From Micavibrio aeruginosavorus (GTDB taxonomy: Bacteria > Pseudomonadota > Alphaproteobacteria > Micavibrionales > Micavibrionaceae): 7,428 nt of DNA. The stretch spans positions 1 through 7,428 of the forward strand of contig QFNK01000085.1 in NCBI GenBank assembly GCA_003240795.1, read 5' to 3'. This document shows positions 1 through 5,691 of this stretch, piece after piece. The translations under genes were made by a program, and so were the position numbers. Within the stretch, counting starts at the first letter, position 1. Every line of letters starts with the position of its first letter. Under the pieces are notes generated by a model. The model was not told the origin of the DNA and did not search any database. It was given only the letters and a program-made list of their open reading frames with translations.

Positions 1-212
1 GCCGCATGCGGATGTGTGTCCTTGATGCATTCGATGGATGTGCCATTATGCCTCCACTGGCTGATGCGGATCAGCGGTCTTTGAAACCCGTCATGCGTTT
101 CCGCAACCATATTCGCGATGCGGAAAAGATCGTTCAGCCCGTAAATCGCTGATTCTAGGCAGTCGGGATAATAAAGCAGGCCGATTTCGATGCGTTGTGC
201 TGTTTTTGTCAT
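1..212 (-). CDS. GlxA-type AraC family transcriptional regulator, N-terminal part (partial)
   Basis: Only the first 70 codons are in the window; the gene runs off the left edge. Read from the ATG at 212, the protein starts MTKTAQRIEIGLLYYPDC and continues through LNDLFRIANMVAE and RPLIRISQWR with no stop. This is the usual opening of the DJ-1/PfpI-like (class I amidotransferase-like) sensor domain of GlxA-family regulators: a first beta strand 'IGLLYYP', a helix 'GLNDLFRIAN', then a strand describing ligand-domain residues. Such proteins normally carry an AraC-type helix-turn-helix at the C-terminus, which would lie outside the window and is not seen here. An AAAGAGG-like ribosome site lies about 13 nt upstream, a little far. 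The gene is divergent from the hydrolase at 341, so it may control that gene. Family assignment is from motif recognition; the ligand is unknown. Confidence 0.75.
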   Translation of the reverse strand, partial: MTKTAQRIEIGLLYYPDCLESAIYGLNDLFRIANMVAETHDGFQRPLIRISQWRHNGTSIECIKDTHPHA

Positions 213-281
213 TTGTCAGTTTTGGCCTCTTTAATGTCGTTTAAGACAATGTAAGCCAAATCCGTCCTGTGTCATTCTTTG

Positions 282-310
282 ATTATCGAAGACGATGAAG
301 TCTTCCCCAA
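282..310 (-). promoter_or_regulatory. Candidate promoter of the GlxA-type regulator with an operator-like inverted repeat in its spacer
   Basis: On the minus strand, TTGGGG (plus 305-310) and GATAAT (plus 282-287, 5 of 6 to TATAAT) are 17 bp apart. This would start transcription about 60 nt before the regulator's ATG. The spacer carries an inverted repeat, GAAGAC (288-293) and GTCTTC (300-305), separated by 6 bp. The position suits autoregulation or control of the divergent hydrolase. The -35 match is weak (3 of 6) and no convincing plus-strand promoter for the hydrolase was found, so this remains a proposal. Confidence 0.3.
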
Positions 311-340
311 TTTTTACTTAAATCATGAAAGGAACCACAC

Positions 341-1186
341 ATGTCTACATTCACCACAAAAGAAGGCGTTGAAATATTCTACAAGGACTGGGGCCGCGGC
401 CAACCTGTCGTTTTCTCCCACGGCTGGCCATTGTCGGCCGATGCCTGGGACGGCCAGATGGCCTTCCTTCTTGAGAAAGGCTACCGCGTCATTGCCCATG
501 ACCGCCGCGGTCACGGCAGATCGTCTCAGACGTTCGAGAACAACACGATGGACCAGTTTGCAGACGATCTTGCCCAGTTAATCGAACATCTTGATCTGAA
601 AGACGCGATTCTGGTCGGTCACTCCACGGGCGGCGGCGAAGTCACCCGCTATATCGGACGCCACGGCACGAAACGTGTGGCCAAGGCCGTCCTGCTGGGT
701 GCTGTTCCACCGTTGATGCTGAAAACGGACAAGAACCCCGGCGGCCTTCCGATGGAAGTATTCGACGGCATCCGCAAAGGCACGTTCGATAACCGTGCGC
801 AGTTCTTCAAGGACATTGTCGTACCTTTCTACGGTTACAACCGCGACGGCGCAAAATTGTCCGAAGGCATCCGCGACAGTTTCTGGATGCAGGGCATGAT
901 GGGTGGTATCAAGGCGCAGCTGGACAGCATTAAGGCGTTTTCGGAAACGGACTTTACCGAAGATCTGAAAAAGTTCGATGTACCGACCCTGATCCTGCAC
1001 GGCGATGACGACCAGATCGTGCCGATCGGTGCTTCGGCCATGATTTCGTCGAAACTGGTGCCGAATGCCGAGCTGAAAATCTATGCCGGTGCCGACCATG
1101 GCCTGTCGCAGACGCATCAGGACAGATTCAATGCCGACCTGCTGGCGTTCATTGAAAACAAGGCTGCCGCTAAAAAAGCCGCTTAA
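341..1186 (+). CDS. Alpha/beta hydrolase of the non-heme chloroperoxidase / arylesterase family
   Basis: A 281-aa protein, full length for cofactor-free haloperoxidase-like hydrolases (about 275 aa). The oxyanion-hole motif HGWPLSADAW is at 27-36, the DRRGHGRS strand-loop at 54-61, and the nucleophile elbow GHSTGGGE puts the catalytic serine at S95. HGDDDQIVP (220-228) supplies the acid, most likely D224, and ADHGL (251-255) the histidine H253; this spacing matches the family triad. Members hydrolyse esters and can make peracids that oxidise halides or aromatic compounds; the natural substrate here is unknown. There is no signal peptide, so it should be cytoplasmic. The lysine- and alanine-rich end (KAAAKKAA) is a usual tail. 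The start is set by AAAGGA about 8 nt before the ATG. A strong terminator 18 bp after the stop suggests a single-gene transcript, facing away from the GlxA-type regulator. Confidence 0.93.
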   Translation: MSTFTTKEGVEIFYKDWGRGQPVVFSHGWPLSADAWDGQMAFLLEKGYRVIAHDRRGHGRSSQTFENNTMDQFADDLAQLIEHLDLKDAILVGHSTGGGEVTRYIGRHGTKRVAKAVLLGAVPPLMLKTDKNPGGLPMEVFDGIRKGTFDNRAQFFKDIVVPFYGYNRDGAKLSEGIRDSFWMQGMMGGIKAQLDSIKAFSETDFTEDLKKFDVPTLILHGDDDQIVPIGASAMISSKLVPNAELKIYAGADHGLSQTHQDRFNADLLAFIENKAAAKKAA

Positions 1187-1203
1187 GTTTTTATAAGATC
1201 ATA

Positions 1204-1231
1204 AAAAGCCCCCCGGTATCGGGGGGCTTTT
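1204..1231 (+). terminator. Intrinsic terminator after the alpha/beta hydrolase
   Basis: AAAAGCCCCCCG, loop GTAT, CGGGGGGCTTTT form a perfect 12-bp stem with a GC core and flanking A and T tracts. It lies 17 bp beyond the hydrolase stop. The T tract is only four bases before AAATATT, but the core is very stable. Because the A and T tracts are symmetric it could work in both directions, though no minus-strand gene ends here. Confidence 0.9.
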
Positions 1232-1277
1232 AAATATTGTGCCATGTGTTTAAATTCGGACATTACAGAGGATGCCC

Positions 1278-1973
1278 ATGGTTGATTGCAAAGGAGCGCT
1301 GGTTGCTTATTTCAAGCAGCATTTGCCTGCACTTCATAAGGAATATGAATGGCGTATTCCCGTCATCGACGGATTGCGTTACGGCGGCAAAACGGATTAC
1401 CATTCAACCGTCGGGTTTAAAAAAGACCTCACTGAAAAATGGGAGAAAGCAGACCTTGCCGCCCGATATGCACTGGCCGTCACCATCGTTTCAAGCTGGG
1501 GCGGCGTTAGAGGGAACAGGGCCGAAACCATTGAGGCCTATGTAAACGAACTTGCCGCTGGCATTCCGCGGACGCCGCTCAAAGGGGTCGCCAGCTATTC
1601 AAAAATATTTTCCATTTCCAATCCCGATACCTACGCCATCTATGATGCGCGTGTTGCCGCATGCCTTGTCGCTATTCAATATAACGCGAATGTCCGCAAC
1701 GGGATTGCGTTCAATTATATCGCCGGACGCAACAACACGACAGGGAATACACAAACCAGGAAAGGTTTTGTCTATGAGGCGCCTTTCAAGAAAACGGCGC
1801 TTCTCGATAAAGGCTGGACGGATGTTGAAAGGGATAAGACCTATGAAACATATCTCGACCTGATGACATCGTGTCTCGCCCATTTTCCTGAAAATAAACT
1901 TTATGATCTGGAAATGGTTTTGTTTTCGCGCGCAGTAACAGAATGTGCCGAAGCCATGCGACGTATGATATAG
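1278..1973 (+). CDS. Uncharacterised 231-aa protein, possible OGG/HhH-like fold
   Basis: I do not recognise this protein with certainty. The start is taken as the ATG at 1278, because AGAGG (1267-1271) is 6 nt before it; the in-frame ATG at 1272 abuts the AGAGG and is too close. The protein is soluble, with no signal peptide or membrane segment. Two conserved-looking blocks stand out: SWGGVRGN (73-80), and a stretch at 106-130 holding SYSKIFS, NPDTYAIYD and ARVAACL. The order 'SK - hydrophobic - NP - aIYDxRV - aL' resembles the helical core of 8-oxoguanine-glycosylase-like (OGG/HhH) proteins, where a lysine and a nearby aspartate are catalytic; K109 and D123 would be the residues to examine. 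This is pattern memory, not a domain hit. The gene follows a terminator and sits 39 bp before the DUF423 gene, so the two may be co-transcribed. Confidence 0.8.
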   Translation: MVDCKGALVAYFKQHLPALHKEYEWRIPVIDGLRYGGKTDYHSTVGFKKDLTEKWEKADLAARYALAVTIVSSWGGVRGNRAETIEAYVNELAAGIPRTPLKGVASYSKIFSISNPDTYAIYDARVAACLVAIQYNANVRNGIAFNYIAGRNNTTGNTQTRKGFVYEAPFKKTALLDKGWTDVERDKTYETYLDLMTSCLAHFPENKLYDLEMVLFSRAVTECAEAMRRMI

Positions 1974-2012
1974 AAGGCGTTGTTTTTTATTATTCGCTAA
2001 AGGGATATGTCC

Positions 2013-2357
2013 ATGCGCATCACAAATTTCATTGCGGCTCTGTACGGTTTTTACGGCGTGACTGCGGGTGCGGTCGGCGCGCACGTTATCAAGAACATGC
2101 ATTCGGCGGACATGGTGAAGACAGCCGCGCTTTATGCGCTGATCCACGCCGTTGTCCTAATCGCCTATAACGGCGGCGGAAAATTCGGCATGATGATCCG
2201 CTGGCTTTTTGTGGCGGGGGTCTTCCTTTTCTCCGGCGCGATCACGGCGAAATACATGCTCGATCTGTCGTGGGCGGGGCATGCGGCTCCTGTTGGCGGC
2301 ATTCTGCTGATGGCCGGATGGGCGCTGATGGCGCTGAACGCATTCCGCCGCGCCTAG
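2013..2357 (+). CDS. DUF423 family small membrane protein
   Basis: A 114-aa protein with about four hydrophobic helices (near residues 4-24, 36-52, 62-79 and 91-110), the usual size and topology of the DUF423 family (YgdD/YwdK-like). Family marks are GAVGAH near the start, LIHAVVLIA in helix 2, FSGAITAKYML in helix 3 and APVGGILLMAGWALMAL in helix 4. It should lie in the inner membrane; the biochemical role of the family is not established. The start was moved from the in-frame ATG at 2007 to the one at 2013, because AAAGGG ends at 2004 and gives an 8-nt spacing to 2013 but only 2 nt to 2007. The gene is probably read together with the 1278 gene. Its TAG overlaps the greB stop codon on the opposite strand. 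Confidence 0.9.
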   Translation: MRITNFIAALYGFYGVTAGAVGAHVIKNMHSADMVKTAALYALIHAVVLIAYNGGGKFGMMIRWLFVAGVFLFSGAITAKYMLDLSWAGHAAPVGGILLMAGWALMALNAFRRA

Positions 2358-2920
2358 GACGGCAGGTGGTATTCGATCTTTAAAACTTCCAGTGTCTCTA
2401 TCCCGTTTCCGGTGCGAACGTCCACCGTGTCGCCGACGCGGGCCTTCATAAGGGCGCGGGCGACGGGGGAGAGCCAGTTGATCTTGCCCTGGTCCAGATC
2501 GGCCTCGTCCACGCTGACAAGCTTTACCGTGATTTCGGTATCGTCTTCGCGCACATAGGTTACGGTCGCGCCGAAGAAGACCTGCTCTATGCCCTGCTGT
2601 TTTGCGGGATCGACGACTTCCGCGCTTTCGGTGCGCTTGGTGAGGTAGCGTACGCGGCGGTCGATTTCGCGCAGGCGTTTCTTGTTGTAGATGTAATCGC
2701 CGTTTTCCGAACGGTCGCCGTTGCCCGCCGCCCACGAGACGATCTCGACAATGCGCGGACGTTCGTCATGCAAAAGGAAATGCAATTCCTTGCGCAGCGT
2801 TTCATACCCTTCTGGGGTCATTAAATTTTTCATACCGGCAGGCAGCGGCGGGAGGTCTTCGAAATCGTCGTCCTCGTTATCGCCATCGCCATCGCCTTCC
2901 TTTGTGAATGCCTTGCTCAT
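2354..2920 (-). CDS. greB: Transcription elongation factor GreB with acidic N-terminal extension
   Basis: A 188-aa protein; E. coli GreB is 158 aa. The core begins at about residue 34 (LMTPEGYETLRKEL) and forms the coiled coil that enters the RNA polymerase secondary channel. Its tip, GDRSENGDY (68-76), keeps the acidic pair D69 and E72 that hold the catalytic magnesium for cleavage of backtracked RNA. NKKRLREIDRRVRYL (79-93) is close to the E. coli GreB sequence and separates it from GreA. VFFGATVTY opens the C-terminal FKBP-like domain, and WLSPVARALMKARVGD is its polymerase-binding part. The first 33 residues are an extra acidic segment (GDGDGDNEDDDFED at 9-22) seen in related alphaproteobacterial proteins. 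TAAGAGA lies about 6 nt before the ATG. It is the last gene of the recN-side cluster, 30 bp after the 150-aa protein, and its stop shares CTAG with the convergent DUF423 gene. Confidence 0.95.
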   Translation of the reverse strand: MSKAFTKEGDGDGDNEDDDFEDLPPLPAGMKNLMTPEGYETLRKELHFLLHDERPRIVEIVSWAAGNGDRSENGDYIYNKKRLREIDRRVRYLTKRTESAEVVDPAKQQGIEQVFFGATVTYVREDDTEITVKLVSVDEADLDQGKINWLSPVARALMKARVGDTVDVRTGNGIETLEVLKIEYHLPS

Positions 2921-2950
2921 TTCAATTCTCTTAAATACAAATCTTTTCGC

Positions 2951-3403
2951 TTATATCGTTTGAATACGCACAGATGATCTAAAATCTTCCAGGAGGCCGT
3001 TATTAAAATTAAATCTGATCCCAAATGTATATTTGCCCAACATATAAAAATTAAAATCAAAAATAATCGGGCGAAAGTGTTTATAGGCAATCAGAATTTC
3101 TTCATAGCGTTCCTTATCAGAATTTGATCTGTAGAGATTTGGGCTAATGCTCAGGGCATTTCTCGATATAAAATCGAGCATCTCCTGCTTACTTCGCCCC
3201 TTATGAACGTATTGTTTTGCAATAGGATCCATGCCCCATGACCAATGGGTTGCCTTTTCAGAGAAATTCTTACTCAGGTAAGAGTGCCTTACAATAGGCG
3301 GCAATGAATAAAGATAGAACAGTTCATGGGCAACCACGGCTATTATAAGCGTGGCGATGAGTAATGGCTTGGCGTGCTTCTTTTCTATCTTCATATCGGA
3401 CAC
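2951..3403 (-). CDS. Uncharacterised 150-aa membrane-anchored protein
   Basis: Not recognised. The product has a short basic N-terminus (KIEKKHAKP), one hydrophobic helix at about 13-32 (LLIATLIIAVVAHELFYLY), and then a mostly hydrophilic domain of about 115 residues rich in F, N and Y (FDFNFYML, IRFNFNNG). This suggests a protein anchored once in the inner membrane with its C-terminal domain outside the cytoplasm. The first codon of the open frame is GTG at 3403; the ATG at 3394 (residue 4) is an alternative. Neither has a clear ribosome site. A TATAAT (plus 3414-3419, minus strand) sits just upstream and could give a nearly leaderless transcript, but no -35 is visible. It lies 17 bp after recN and 30 bp before greB. 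Its base composition is clearly more AT-rich than either neighbour, which hints at later acquisition. Confidence 0.7.
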   Translation of the reverse strand: MSDMKIEKKHAKPLLIATLIIAVVAHELFYLYSLPPIVRHSYLSKNFSEKATHWSWGMDPIAKQYVHKGRSKQEMLDFISRNALSISPNLYRSNSDKERYEEILIAYKHFRPIIFDFNFYMLGKYTFGIRFNFNNGLLEDFRSSVRIQTI

Positions 3404-3420
3404 GCCATGTAAAATTATAG

Positions 3421-5136
3421 CTAAGCCGGGACGGCGGCGCTACGGCGTTTTTCGGCGGCGGTTTTGGATTCCTGGATCAGGCTCTGCGCCGCGGCTCTGG
3501 ATTCCGGTGTGATGACGTCGCCCGCGAGCATGCGGGAGATTTCGTCCGTGCGTTCGTCGAGCGTAAGCTTGCCCACGACGGAACGCGTCGTGATGCCGTC
3601 GGTGCTCTTGCTGACGTGAAGATGCTGGTTGCCGCGGGATGCCACCTGCGGGGAGTGGGTGATGACAAGCACCTGCGTGCTGTCGGCCAGAAGGGCGAGG
3701 CGTTCGCCCACAGCCGCCGCCGCCGCGCCGCCGATCCCCGTGTCCACCTCGTCGAAGATGAGGGTCGGGATGGTCTGCACACGCTGGACAACGACCTTGA
3801 GCGCAAGAATCAAACGCGCCAATTCCCCGCCTGACGCCGTTTCGGCAACAGGGCTGAACGGCATACCGGGGTTCATCCGCGCCGTGAACGTGACGACGTT
3901 GAGGCCGCGCTCCGTCCACGGAATATTCGTGTTTTCCTCGACCAGCACCTTGAACTCCGCGCGGCCGAGTTTGAGCGGCGCGAGCTCCGCCGTGATTTCC
4001 TCGCTGAGCTTGATGCCCGCATCCATGCGGTGCTCGCTGAGGATGTGCGCGTGGTGGAGGTAGGCGCGTTTCGCCTTGGCAAGAAGATCCTGCAGCTCGG
4101 CCAGCTTTTCGCGTCCAGCCCGCATGCGGTGCACCTTGCCCGCCATCATGTTGTAGAATTCTTCGAGATTGTCGTACTCGACCTTGTTCTCCCGCGCGAT
4201 CTTGTTCAGCACGGCGAGGATTTCCTCATACTCATAAATCGGCGCGGTATCGATTTCGTATTCCGGCGCGATGCGGCGCATTTCCTTTACCGCCGCGCGC
4301 GCGTTGTCGAGGGAGATGTTGAGATATTCGGAGAGCGTGACCATCTTCTCCGCATCGAGGTTCTTGTTGCGCTTCAGCGTTTCACAGGCGGAGGACAGCG
4401 ACATGACCCCGTCATTCGCGGCGATCAATTGCGAGAGGATCGCCTGGAACGCCTCGGACGTTTCCTTGGCGGTCAGCAGGCGGCCATATTCGACTTTCAC
4501 TTCCTCGATAAAGCCTTCGCGCATCCCGACGCTTTCAAAGCGTTTGACAATGTCTTCCATGCGCGGCATGTCGCGGCGGTGGGTGGCGAGGAAGGTGTTT
4601 TCCTCTTCCAGCAATTTCGTATAGCGGCGCACATCGTGGAGGGAATCCGCGACATTCTTGAATACTTCGGGCGGAAAGCCGCCGGACAGGTCGAGCAGGT
4701 TCAACTGGTTCGACGGGTCGAGCAGGCTCTGGTTCGCGAACTGGCCGTGGATTTCGGCGAGGTAGGTTCCGACCTTTTTCAAAAGATCGACATCGAGCGG
4801 TCGCTCGTTGAACAGAATGATGTCTTCACCCGCAAGGCGCAGGCGGCGCTCGATCGTGAATTCCGTCTGGGAAGAATCGACAAGGTTGTTTTCGCTCAGG
4901 AATTTCCAGACCGGCTGATCCTTGCCGGGCGCAAGCCAAGCCTTGATGAGGGACTCGTCGGAGCCCTGACGGATGGATTCGGGGTAGGACGGCTCGCCGA
5001 GGATCAACCCCGTGGCGTCCAGAAGAATGGATTTACCCGCGCCGGTTTCCCCGGTCAGGATGGTGAGGCCGCCCTCAAGCTCCAGTTCAAGCCTGTCGAT
5101 AATGACGAATTGTTCGATGAGCAGTTTCTTGAACAT
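3421..5136 (-). CDS. recN: DNA repair protein RecN (SMC-like ATPase)
   Basis: A 571-aa protein, the usual RecN length. RecN is an SMC-related ATPase that binds DNA ends and supports double-strand-break repair with RecA. Walker A GETGAGKS is at 29-36, the RecN motif EIHGQFANQSLL at 128-139, the ABC signature ASGGELARL at 434-442, Walker B TLIFDEVD at 458-465 with catalytic E463, the D-loop DTGIGG at 465-470, and the H-loop VITHSP with H494. Between about 155 and 375 lies the charged coiled-coil arm, short as expected for RecN. The ATG at 5136 is the first start after an in-frame stop about 20 nt upstream. The ribosome site is poor (AAAAGG about 14 nt away). A promoter candidate lies at 5196-5225. 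It is probably the first gene of a unit with the 150-aa protein and greB. No LexA box was found upstream. Confidence 0.97.
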   Translation of the reverse strand: MFKKLLIEQFVIIDRLELELEGGLTILTGETGAGKSILLDATGLILGEPSYPESIRQGSDESLIKAWLAPGKDQPVWKFLSENNLVDSSQTEFTIERRLRLAGEDIILFNERPLDVDLLKKVGTYLAEIHGQFANQSLLDPSNQLNLLDLSGGFPPEVFKNVADSLHDVRRYTKLLEEENTFLATHRRDMPRMEDIVKRFESVGMREGFIEEVKVEYGRLLTAKETSEAFQAILSQLIAANDGVMSLSSACETLKRNKNLDAEKMVTLSEYLNISLDNARAAVKEMRRIAPEYEIDTAPIYEYEEILAVLNKIARENKVEYDNLEEFYNMMAGKVHRMRAGREKLAELQDLLAKAKRAYLHHAHILSEHRMDAGIKLSEEITAELAPLKLGRAEFKVLVEENTNIPWTERGLNVVTFTARMNPGMPFSPVAETASGGELARLILALKVVVQRVQTIPTLIFDEVDTGIGGAAAAAVGERLALLADSTQVLVITHSPQVASRGNQHLHVSKSTDGITTRSVVGKLTLDERTDEISRMLAGDVITPESRAAAQSLIQESKTAAEKRRSAAVPA

Positions 5137-5195
5137 GGACGGCGGATGCCTTTTCGTGCGGTTTCATAAAGAGCGGAACGTCCGGCCTTCCCAAA

Positions 5196-5225
5196 AGGAT
5201 ATCTGGATGCGGCCAAACGCGTCAA
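5196..5225 (-). promoter_or_regulatory. Candidate sigma-70-type promoter for recN
   Basis: On the minus strand TTGACG (plus 5220-5225, 5 of 6 to TTGACA) is followed after 18 bp by TATCCT (plus 5196-5201, 4 of 6 to TATAAT). Transcription would begin near 5189, giving a leader of about 50 nt before recN. It is the best-matching pair in the 5137-5280 gap; the rest of that gap shows no gene or other clear site. Confidence 0.45.
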
Positions 5226-5300
5226 GTCGGCGCGGAATCCGCACCATCTTTGGGCCTACTGTAAGGGATACTTCTTAACAATGTGTAAGCGCCCCCCTTC

Positions 5301-5360
5301 TGTCATCCCGAGCGACTTGTCCGCCGAAGCCTTGGCGAAGGCGGAAGCGGAGGGATCTTA
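5301..5360 (+). repeat. Dispersed intergenic repeat, 'TCATCCCGAGCG...GAGGGATC' type
   Basis: The segment opens with TGTCATCCCGAGCG and closes with GGAGGGATCTTA, the signature ends of a small repeat found between genes in many bacterial genomes. The middle contains a hairpin-capable TCCGCC (5320-5325) and GGCGGA (5340-5345). Only one copy is in the window, so membership rests on recognition of its ends. Confidence 0.5.
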
Positions 5361-5363
5361 TTT

Positions 5364-5458
5364 TTTAAACCACAGAGAGCACGGAGGAAGAAGAGTTCAC
5401 GGAGTTCGTATAATTTTCTCTGTACGCTCCGTTCTTCACAAACTCCTTCGTGGTTCAA
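5364..5458 (+). repeat. Inverted repeat built from 'AACCACAGAGAGCACGGAGG' type sequence
   Basis: AACCAC at 5368-5373, followed by AGAGAGCACGGAGG, is mirrored by CTCCTTCGTGGTT ending at 5455. An inner pair ACGGAG (5399-5404) and CTCCGT (5427-5432) gives a long imperfect hairpin. The 'accacagag...cacggagg' wording is typical of another dispersed intergenic repeat. A related piece occurs in the same orientation as the right arm at 5592-5626. Confidence 0.55.
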
Positions 5459-5486
5459 TAGTATATTGCCTGCGGCGCTTTTTGTT

Positions 5487-5577
5487 CGTCATTGCGAGGA
5501 GCCGCAGGCGACGCGGCAATCCATCCTGCGGCGGGTGGGGGGCGATTGCGGGATGGATTGCTTCGCTCGCAATGACG
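5487..5577 (+). repeat. Palindromic repeat element, copy 1 (91 bp)
   Basis: The element begins with CGTCATTGCGA (5487-5497) and ends with the exact reverse complement TCGCAATGACG (5567-5577). Inside, GGCAATCCATCC on the left is answered by GGATGGATTGC on the right, so the whole unit folds into a long hairpin with an 18-20 nt unpaired centre. It is the same family as the copy at 5978-6053: the left ~45 bp are nearly identical. Such 'GTCATTGCGAGG...CAATGACGG' elements are common intergenic repeats; they carry no genes and are probably moved by an enzyme supplied elsewhere. Confidence 0.8.
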
Positions 5578-5591
5578 GTTGGGGAAGACGC

Positions 5592-5626
5592 GCCGTGTCC
5601 TTCGTGGTTCAAAAACAAAATCTTCC
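5592..5626 (+). repeat. Fragment of the 'ccacgaagg' repeat family
   Basis: GTGTCCTTCGTGGTTCAAAA resembles the right arm of the 5364-5458 repeat (CTCCTTCGTGGTTCAA). The 12-mer GTGTCCTTCGTG at 5595-5606 occurs again at 5671-5682. It sits directly after palindromic copy 1. It looks like a degraded or partial copy. Confidence 0.4.
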
Positions 5627-5691
5627 TTTCGCAACCTGATTGCGGTAATATTATTACAGCGCATGCGAGGGTGTCCTTCGTGCGCGAGGGC

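Noticed and set aside
578..1117. 179-codon minus-strand frame opposite the alpha/beta hydrolase
   Set aside because: The plus frame has a full catalytic triad and a ribosome site; the minus frame is a shadow without family features.
4030..5169. Long open frame (379 codons) on the plus strand opposite recN
   Set aside because: The minus frame here is an unmistakable RecN with all ATPase motifs. The plus frame is its shadow, low in recognisable motifs, and caused by high GC codon bias.
5137..5280. SOS/LexA box in front of recN
   Set aside because: Only one GAAC half site (5176-5179) is present and the second half of GAAC-N7-GAAC is CTTC; no CTGT-N8-ACAG match either. SOS control is plausible for recN but not shown here.
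5645..5657. AT-rich palindrome GTAATATTATTAC as a protein-binding site
   Set aside because: A single short palindrome with a one-base centre; it may simply hold the -10-like TATTAT of the RNA candidate, and nothing else supports an operator.
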